Below, in pieces: positions 35,901-44,900 of a stretch of DNA of 64,000 bases. How positions within the stretch are numbered: the first letter of the stretch is position 1; each line of letters begins with the position of its first letter. This stretch comes from Comamonas endophytica. Lineage in GTDB: Bacteria; Pseudomonadota; Gammaproteobacteria; Burkholderiales; Burkholderiaceae_C. Where the stretch lies: contig NZ_CP106881.1 in assembly GCF_023634805.2 (NCBI RefSeq), forward strand, positions 372,001 through 436,000, read 5' to 3'. Position numbers and translations under genes: made by a program. The notes beneath the pieces are model-generated. The model saw nothing but the letters and a program-made list of their open reading frames with translations. It was not told where the DNA came from and made no database searches.

Positions 35901-38900
35901 CGTCACCGACTGGGTGTCGGTGCCGCCATGGCCGTCGCTGACCTGGACCTGATAGGTCTCGGTACGCGTGTCGCCAGCCTTGAGTGCCTGCGCTGCGGCA
36001 TTGTCGAGCTGGTAAGTCCACTTGCCGGTGCTGTCGACGCTGAAGCTGCCGTAGGTGCCGGTGGCGCTGCCAACGACGGCATAGCTATGGGTGTCGTTGG
36101 CATCGACATCGCTGGTGCTCAGCTGGCCGTTGGCAGTCTGCGTGCCGTCTTCGGTCACGGTGCCCGTGAGTTCGCCGGACAGAACCGGAATGTCGTTGGT
36201 ACCCTGAATGGTCACGGTGACGATGGCGGTGGTGCCATCGATGGTCGTGACCGTGAAGCGCTCTGTCAGCGTTTCATTGGCGCCCAGCTGCTGAACCGCG
36301 CTGTCGCTGTTGTTCAGGGCGTAGCTCCAGTTGCCGTCGGCATCGATCGAGAAGCTGCCATGTGTACCGGCCGCATTGGTTTGCGGCGTGAACGCCGCCT
36401 GCCCTGCATCGGGGTCCACCACATTCAGCTTGCCGCTGGTGGTGAGCTGGCCGTCTTCGGTCACCGTGCCACCGTCGGAGCCAGGGGTTGCAGGTGTCAC
36501 CACGGCGCCGTCATCGCTGCCATTGATGGTCACCGTCACCGACTGGGTGTCGGTGCCGCCATGGCCGTCGCTGACCTGGACCGTATAGGTCTCGGTACGC
36601 GTGTCGCCAGCCTTGAGCGCCTGCGCTGCGGCGTTGTCGAGCTGGTAGGTCCACTTGCCGGTGCTGTCGACGCTGAAGCTGCCATAGGTGCCAGTGGCGC
36701 TGCCGATCACGCTGTAGCTATGGGTGTCGTTGGCATCGACATCGCTGGTGCTCAGCTGCCCGTTGGCAGTCTGCGTGCCGTCTTCGGTCACGGTACCCGT
36801 GAGTTCGCCAGACAGAACCGGAATGTCGTTGGTACCCTGAATGGTCACGGTGACGATGGCGGTGGTGCCATCGATGGTCGTGACCGTGAAGCGCTCTGTC
36901 AGCGTTTCATTGGCACCCAGCTGCTGAACCGCGCTGTCGCTGTTGTTCAGCGCATAGCCCCAGTTGCCGCTGGCATCGATCGAGAAGCTGCCATGGGTAC
37001 CGGCCGCATTGGTTTGCGGCGTGAACGCCGCCTGGCCCGCATCGGGATCCGTCACATTCAGCTTGCCACTGGTAGTCAGCGTGCCGTCTTCGGTCACCGT
37101 GCCACCGTCGGAGCCAGGGGTTGCAGGCGTCACCACGGCGCCGTCATCGCTGCCATTGATGGTCACCGTCACCGACTGGGTGTCGGTGCCGCCATGGCCG
37201 TCGCTGACCTGGACCTGATAGGTCTCGGTACGCGTGTCGCCAGCCTTGAGTGCCTGCGCTGCGGCATTGTCGAGCTGGTAAGTCCACTTGCCGGTGCTGT
37301 CGACGCTGAAGCTGCCGTAGGTGCCAGTGGCGCTGCCGATCACGCTGTAGCTATGGGTGTCATTGGCATCGACATCGCTGGTGCTCAGCTGCCCGTTGGC
37401 AGTCTGCGTGCCGTCTTCGGTCACGGTGCCCGTGAGTTCGCCGGACAGAACCGGGATGTCGTTGGTGCCCTGAATGGTCACAGTCACGATGGCGGTGGTG
37501 CCATCGATGGTCGTGACCGTGAATCGCTCTGTCAGCGTTTCATTGGCACCCAGTTGCTGAACCGCGCTGTCGCTGTTGTTTAGCGCATAGCTCCAGTTGC
37601 CGCTGGCATCGATCGAGAAGCTGCCATGGGTACCGGCCGCATTGGTTTGCGGCGTGAACGCCGCCTGGCCCGCATCGGGATCCGTCACATTCAGCTTGCC
37701 ACTGGTAGTCAGCGTGCCGTCTTCGGTCACCGTGCCACCGTCGGAGCCAGGGGTTGCAGGCGTCACCACGGCGCCGTCATCGCTGCCATTGATGGTCACC
37801 GTCACCGACTGGGTGTCGGTGCCGCCGTGGCCGTCGCTGACCTGGACCGTATAGGTCTCGGTACGCGTGTCGCCAGCCTTGAGCGCCTGCGCTGCGGCAT
37901 TGTCCAGCTGGTAAGTCCACTTGCCGGTGCTGTCGACGCTGAAGCTGCCGTAGGTGCCGGTGGCGCTGCCAACGACGGCATAGCTATGCGTGTCGTTGGC
38001 ATCGACATCGCTGGTGCTCAGCTGGCCGTTGGCAGTCTGCGTGCCGTCTTCGGTCACGGTGCCCGTGAGTTCGCCGGACAGAACCGGGATGTCGTTGGTA
38101 CCTTGAATGGTCACGCTGACGATGGCGGTGGTGCCATCGATGGTCGTGACCGTGAATCGCTCTGTCAGCGTTTCATTGGCGCCCAACTGCTGAACCGCGC
38201 TGTCGCTGTTGTTCAGCGCATAGCTCCAGTTGCCGCTGGCGTCGATCGAGAAGCTGCCATGGTTGCCAGCCTGGCCTGTCACGGGCGTGAACGCTGCCTG
38301 GCCCGCATCGGGATCCACCACATTCAGCTTGCCGCTGGTGGTGAGCTGGCCGTCTTCGGTCACGGTGCCACGGTCGGAACCCGGCGTCGCAGGCGTCACC
38401 ACGGCGCCGTCATCGCTGCCATTGATGGTCACCGTCACCGACTGGGTGTCGGTGCCGCCATGGCCGTCGCTGACCTGGACCGTATAGGTCTCGGTACGCG
38501 TGTCGCCAGCCTTGAGTGCCTGCGCTGCGGCGTTGTCGAGCTGGTAAGTCCACTTGCCGGTGCTGTCGACGCTGAAGCTGCCATAGGTGCCAGTGGCGCT
38601 GCCGATCACGCTGTAGCTATGGGTGTCGTTGGCATCGACATCGCTGGTGCTCAGCTGCCCGTTGGCAGTCTGCGTGCCGTCTTCGGTCACGGTGCCCGTG
38701 AGTTCGCCAGACAGAACCGGGATGTCGTTGGTACCTTGAATGGTCACGCTGACGATGGCGGTGGTGCCATCGATGGTCGTGACCGTGAATCGCTCTGTCA
38801 GCGTTTCATTGGCGCCCAACTGCTGAACCGCGCTGTCGCTGTTGTTCAGCGCATAGCTCCAGTTGCCGTCGGCATCGATCGAGAAGCTGCCATGGGTACC

Positions 38901-41900
38901 GGCCGCATTGGTTTGCGGCGTGAACGCCGCCTGGCCCGCATCGGGATCCGTCACATTCAGCTTGCCGCTGGTGGTGAGCTGGCCGTCTTCGGTCACGGTG
39001 CCACGGTCGGAACCCGGCGTCGCAGGCGTCACCACGGCGCCGTCATCGCTGCCGTTGATGGTCACCGTCACCGACTGGGTGTCGGTGCCGCCATGGCCGT
39101 CGCTGACCTGGACCGTATAGGTCTCGGTACGCGTGTCGCCAGCCTTGAGTGCCTGCGCTGCGGCGTTGTCGAGCTGGTAAGTCCACTTGCCGGTGCTGTC
39201 GACGCTGAAGCTGCCATAGGTGCCAGTGGCGCTGCCGATCACGCTGTAGCTATGGGTGTCGTTGGCATCGACATCGCTGGTGCTCAGCTGCCCGTTGGCA
39301 GTCTGCGTGCCGTCTTCGGTCACGGTGCCCGTGAGTTCGCCGGACAGAACCGGGATGTCGTTGGTACCTTGAATGGTTACGGTGACGATGGCGGTGGTGC
39401 CATCGATGGTCGTGACCGTGAATCGCTCTGTCAGCGTTTCATTGGCGCCCAGCTGCTGAACCGCGCTGTCGCTGTTGTTTAGCGCATAGCTCCAGTTGCC
39501 GCTGGCATCGATCGAGAAGCTGCCATGGGTACCGGCCGCATTGGTTTGCGGCGTGAACGCCGCCTGGCCCGCATCGGGATCCGTCACATTCAGCTTGCCG
39601 CTGGTGGTGAGCTGGCCGTCTTCGGTCACCGTGCCACGGTCGGAACCAGGGGTTGCCGGAACAATCACCGCACCGTCATCAGCGCCATTGATGGTGATAG
39701 CGATGGTGGTCGTTGCCGAGCCATCGACGCTGGTGACGGTGTAGGTTTCAACAACCGACTGGCCTGTCTTGAGGTACTGGACCTTGCTGTTATCGACCGA
39801 GTAGCTGTAGCTACCATCGGTGTTGAACACCAGCGTGCCCAGCGCCGTACCCGTGCCATTGAACACGGCAGCGGGCTGGAAGCTGTTCTCGCCGGCGTCG
39901 ATATCGCTGATGGACACCACGCCCGAAGTCACGAGTTGGCCATTGCTCACCGCAACGTCTTCCGCCACCGAAGCCACACCCGTGCCCAATGTGGGCACGT
40001 CGTTGGTGCCATTGATGGTGATAACCACATTGGCCGTCGTGCCATCGGCCGTGCGCACTTCATGCGTCTCGGTCAGGGTCTGACCAGCGCCCAGTGCCTG
40101 CACTGCGGGGTTGTCATTGTTCAGCGTATAGGTCCAGGTGCCATCGGTGCCGATGGTGAACCGGCCGTAGGTCGTCGCAACGTTCTGCGCAACGAACACC
40201 GCCTGGCCTGCATCGGGATCCACCACATTGAGCTTGCCGCTGGTGGTCAGCGTGCTGTCTTCGGTCACCGAGCCCAGATCTGAGCCGGGCGTTGCCGGAA
40301 CAATCACCGCGCCGTCATCTGCGCCATTGATCGTGATGCTGATGGTCGTGCTGGCCGAGCCATCGATGCTGGTGACGGTATAGGTTTCCACCACCGATTC
40401 ACCGGTCTTGAGGTATTGCACCTTGCTGTTGTCGACCGAGTAGCTGTAGCTGCCGTCGGTGTTAAACACCAGAGTGCCCAGTGCCGTGCCCGTGCCATTG
40501 AACACGGCAGCGGCCTGGAAGCTGTTCTGGCCCGCATCGATGTCTGTAATCGTGACAGAACCCGAAGTCACCAACTGGCCATTGCTCACCGCCACATCTT
40601 CGGTGACGGAAGCCACGCCGGTGCCCAGCGTCGGCACGTCATTGGTGCCATTGATGGTGATCACGACATTGGCCGTCGTGCCATCTGCCGTGCGCACTTC
40701 ACGCGTTTCCGTCAGGGTCTGACCAGCGCCCAGTGCCTGAACGGCGGGGTTGTCATTGTTCAGCGTATAGGTCCAGGTGCCATCGGTGCCGATGGTGAAC
40801 TGGCCATAGGTCGTTGCAACGTTCTGCACAACGAACACCGCCTGGCCTGCGTCGGGATCGGTCACATTCAGCTTGCCGCTGGTGGTCAGCGTGCCGTCTT
40901 CGGTCACCGAGCCCAGATCGGAGCCCGGGGTAGCCGGAACAATCACTGCACCGTCATCTGCGCCATTGATCGTGATGCTGATGGTCGTGCTGGCCGAGCC
41001 GTCGATGCTGGTGACGGTGTACGTTTCCACCACCGATTCACCGGTCTTGAGGTATTGCACCTTGCTGTTGTCGACCGAGTAGCTGTAAGTGCCGTCGGTA
41101 TTGAACACCAGCGTGCCCAGGGCTGTACCGGTGCCATTGAACACGGCAGCAGGCTGGAAGCTGTTCTGGCCGCCGTCGATATCGCTGATGGACACCACGC
41201 CCGAAGCCACGAGTTGGCCATTGGCCACCGCAACGTCTTCCGTTACCGAAGCCACACCCGTGCCCAATGTGGGCACGTCATTGGTGCCATTGATGGTGAT
41301 AACCACATTGGCCGTCGTGCCATCGGCCGTGCGCACTTCACGCGTTTCCGTCAGGGTCTGGCCGGCGCCCAGTGCCTGCACTGCGGGGTTGTCGTTGTTC
41401 AGCTGGTAAGTCCAGGCGCCATCGGTGCTAATAGTGAACTGGCCGTAGGTCGTCGTGACATTCTGCGCAACGAACACCGCTTGGCCGGCGTCGGGTTCAG
41501 TGACATTGAGCTTGCCGCTGGTCGACAGCGCACCGTCTTCAGTCACAGAACCCACATCGCCACCGGGAACGCCGGGGACGATCACCGCCCCATCGTCAGC
41601 GCCATTGATCGTGATGCTGATGGTCGTGCTGGCCGAGCCGTCGATGCTGGTGACGGTGTACGTTTCCACCACCGATTCACCGGTCTTGAGGTATTGCACC
41701 TTGCTGTTGTCGACCGAGTAGCTGTAAGTGCCGTCGGTATTGAACACCAGCGTGCCCAGTGCAGAACCCGTGCCGTTGAACACGGCAGTCGGCTGAAAGC
41801 TGTTCTGGCCGCCGTCGATATCGCTGATGGACACCACGCCCGAAGTCACCAGCTGGCCATTGCTCACCGCAACGTCTTCGGTGACGGAAGCCACACCAGT

Positions 41901-44900
41901 GCCCAGCGTCGGAACGTCGTTGGTGCCATTGATGGTGATCACGACATTGGCCGTGGTGCCATCGGCCGTGCGCACTTCATGCGTCTCGGTCAGGGTCTGA
42001 CCAGCGCCCAGTGCCTGCACTGCGGGGTTGTCATTGTTCAGCGTATAGGTCCAGGTGCCACCGGTGCCGATGATGAACTGGCCGTAGGTCGTCGCAACGT
42101 TCTGCGCAACGAACACCGCCTGGCCTGCATCGGGATCCACCACATTGAGCTTGCCGCTGGTGGTCAGCGTGCTGTCTTCGGTCACCGAGCCCAGATCTGA
42201 GCCGGGCGTTGCCGGAACAATCACCGCGCCGTCATCTGCGCCATTGATCGTGATGCTGATGGTCGTGCTGGCCGAGCCGTCGATGCTGGTGACGGTGTAC
42301 GTTTCCACCACCGATTCACCGGTCTTGAGGTATTGCACCTTGCTGTTGTCGACCGAGTAGCTGTAAGTGCCGTCGGTATTGAACACCAGCGTGCCCAGGG
42401 CTGTACCGGTGCCATTGAACACGGCAGCAGGCTGGAAGCTGTTCTGGCCGCCGTCGATATCGCTGATGGACACCACGCCCGAAGCCACGAGTTGGCCATT
42501 GGCCACCGCAACGTCTTCCGTTACCGAAGCCACACCCGTGCCCAATGTGGGCACGTCATTGGTGCCATTGATGGTGATAACCACATTGGCCGTCGTGCCA
42601 TCGGCCGTGCGCACTTCACGCGTTTCCGTCAGGGTCTGGCCGGCGCCCAGTGCCTGCACTGCGGGGTTGTCGTTGTTCAGCTGGTAAGTCCAGGCGCCAT
42701 CGGTGCTAATAGTGAACTGGCCGTAGGTCGTCGTGACATTCTGCGCAACGAACACCGCTTGGCCGGCGTCGGGTTCAGTGACATTGAGCTTGCCGCTGGT
42801 CGACAGCGCACCGTCTTCAGTCACAGAACCCACATCGCCACCGGGAACGCCGGGGACGATCACCGCCCCATCGTCAGCGCCATTGATCGTGATGCTGATG
42901 GTCGTGCTGGCCGAGCCGTCGATGCTGGTGACGGTGTACGTTTCCACCACCGATTCACCGGTCTTGAGGTATTGCACCTTGCTGTTGTCGACCGAGTAGC
43001 TGTAAGTGCCGTCGGTATTGAACACCAGCGTGCCCAGTGCAGAACCCGTGCCGTTGAACACGGCAGTCGGCTGAAAGCTGTTCTGGCCGCCGTCGATATC
43101 GCTGATGGACACCACGCCCGAAGTCACGAGTTGGCCATTGCTCACCGCCACATCTTCGATGACGGAAGCCACACCAGTGCCCAACGTCGGAACGTCATTG
43201 GTGCCATTGATGGTGATCGCGACATTGGCCGTGGTGCCATCGGCCGTGCGCACTTCATGCGTCTCGGTCAGGGTCTGACCAGCGCCCAGTGCCTGCACTG
43301 CGGGGTTGTCATTGTTCAGCGTATAGGTCCAGGTGCCATCGGTGCCGATGATGAACTGGCCGTAGGTCGTCGCAACGTTCTGCGCAACGAACACCGACTG
43401 GCCGGCGTCGGGATCCGTCACATTCAGCTTGCCGCTGGTGGTCAGCGTGCCGTCTTCGGTCACCGAGCCCAGATCTGAGCCAGGGGTAGCCGGAACAATC
43501 ACAGCGCCGTCATCTGCGCCATTGATGGTGATGCTGATGGTCGTGCTGGCCGAGCCATCGATGCTGGTGACGGTATAGGTTTCCACCACCGATTCACCGG
43601 TCTTGAGGTATTGCACCTTGCTGTTGTCGACCGAGTAGCTGTAGCTACCATCGGTATTGAACACCAGCGTGCCCAGTGCCGTGTCCGTGCCGTTGAACAC
43701 GGCAGCAGGCTGGAAGCTGCTCTGGCCCGCATCGATGTCTGTAATCGTGACAGAACCCGAAGTCACCAACTGGCCATTGCTCACCGCCACATCTTCGGTG
43801 ACGGAAGCCACGCCGGTGCCCAGCGTCGGCACGTCATTGGTGCCATTGATGGTGATCACAACGTTGGCCGTGGTGCCATCTGCCGTGCGCACTTCATGCG
43901 TCTCGGTCAGGGTCTGGCCAGCGCCCAGTGCCTGAACGGCGGGGTTGTCATTGTTCAGCGTATAGGTCCAGGTGCCATCGGTGCCGATGATGAACTGGCC
44001 GTAGGTCGTCGCAACGTTCTGCGCAACGAACACTGCCTGGCCCGCATCGGGATCAGTGACATTGAGCTTGCCGCGGGTGGTCAGCGTGCCGTCTTCGGTC
44101 ACCGAGCCCAGATCGGAGCCAGGGGTAGCCGGAACAACCACCGCGCCGTCATCCGCGCCTTCGATGGTCACAGTGACGGTCTGCGTGGCCGTGCCGCCCT
44201 GGCCGTCGCTCACGGTGACGGTGATGGTGTCGGTGAGCTGCTGGCCGGCCGTGAGGCCCTGCACATCCGCATTGCCGGCGCCTGGCACATAGGTCCAGCG
44301 GCCGGTCTGGTCCACCGTGAAATTGCCATACTGGCCTTGGCCGCCGTTGGCCACGGTCCAGATATGGGTGTCGCTGGCATCGACATCGGTCACCGTCAGC
44401 TGGCCGGTCACCGGTGTGGCCTGGTCTTCCGACACCACGATGGCCACCTGGCCCGACAGCACGGGCGCATCGTTGGTGCCGACGATGGTCACGGTCAGGC
44501 TGCCGGAAGAGCTGACGCCGTTGGCGTCGACCAGCGTGTAGGTGAAGCTTTCGGTGGCCGTTTCGCCCGCGGCAAGGGACTGCACCGATGGCAGCGAATT
44601 GTCGAGTTGATAGCTGTAGCTGCCGTCGGCATTCAGCGTGATCTGGCCATACTGGCCCCGGCCGTTGCCCGCCAATGCCACCTGGTGCTCGGCCAGGGTG
44701 CCCGCGCCCAGCGTGTCGTTGGCCAGCACGTTGCCCAGCAGCGGCTGGGCGGCATCTTCCAGCACCGAACCGGCATCGGCATTGGCCTGGGGCGTGGCCG
44801 GCGCCGGAGCCGGCTGCGCGGCGTCCTGCCCATCGTCCTGAACTTCGGCCGCGCCGCTGAAAAGCGGGACTTCGGTGGCCGTGGCGGTGGGCGTGTCGAA

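Larger units (their letters stand above)
39651..44123 (-). repeat. Seven tandem 639-bp units in lapA
   Basis: Seven copies, each 639 bp (213 codons), form a second VCBS family, marked by GSVTEDGTLTTSGKLNV, VRTADGTTANVVITINGTND and SVDNSKVQYLKTGESVVETY. They meet the 633-bp family in phase at about 39651. Two adjacent pairs share an 899-bp perfect match. Confidence 0.92.

Noticed and set aside
31704..37583. A 1959-codon open frame on the plus strand, and similar long ones at 28494-30995, 37626-39482, 40416-42200, 42333-43478 and 43611-45344
   Set aside because: They are antisense to lapA and stay open because the repeat units lack stops in that frame. Their products are only repeats of the unit and show no family features.
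32055..44123. Regular repeats considered as a CRISPR array
   Set aside because: Units are 633 and 639 bp, coding throughout, with no short repeat/spacer alternation and no cas genes.
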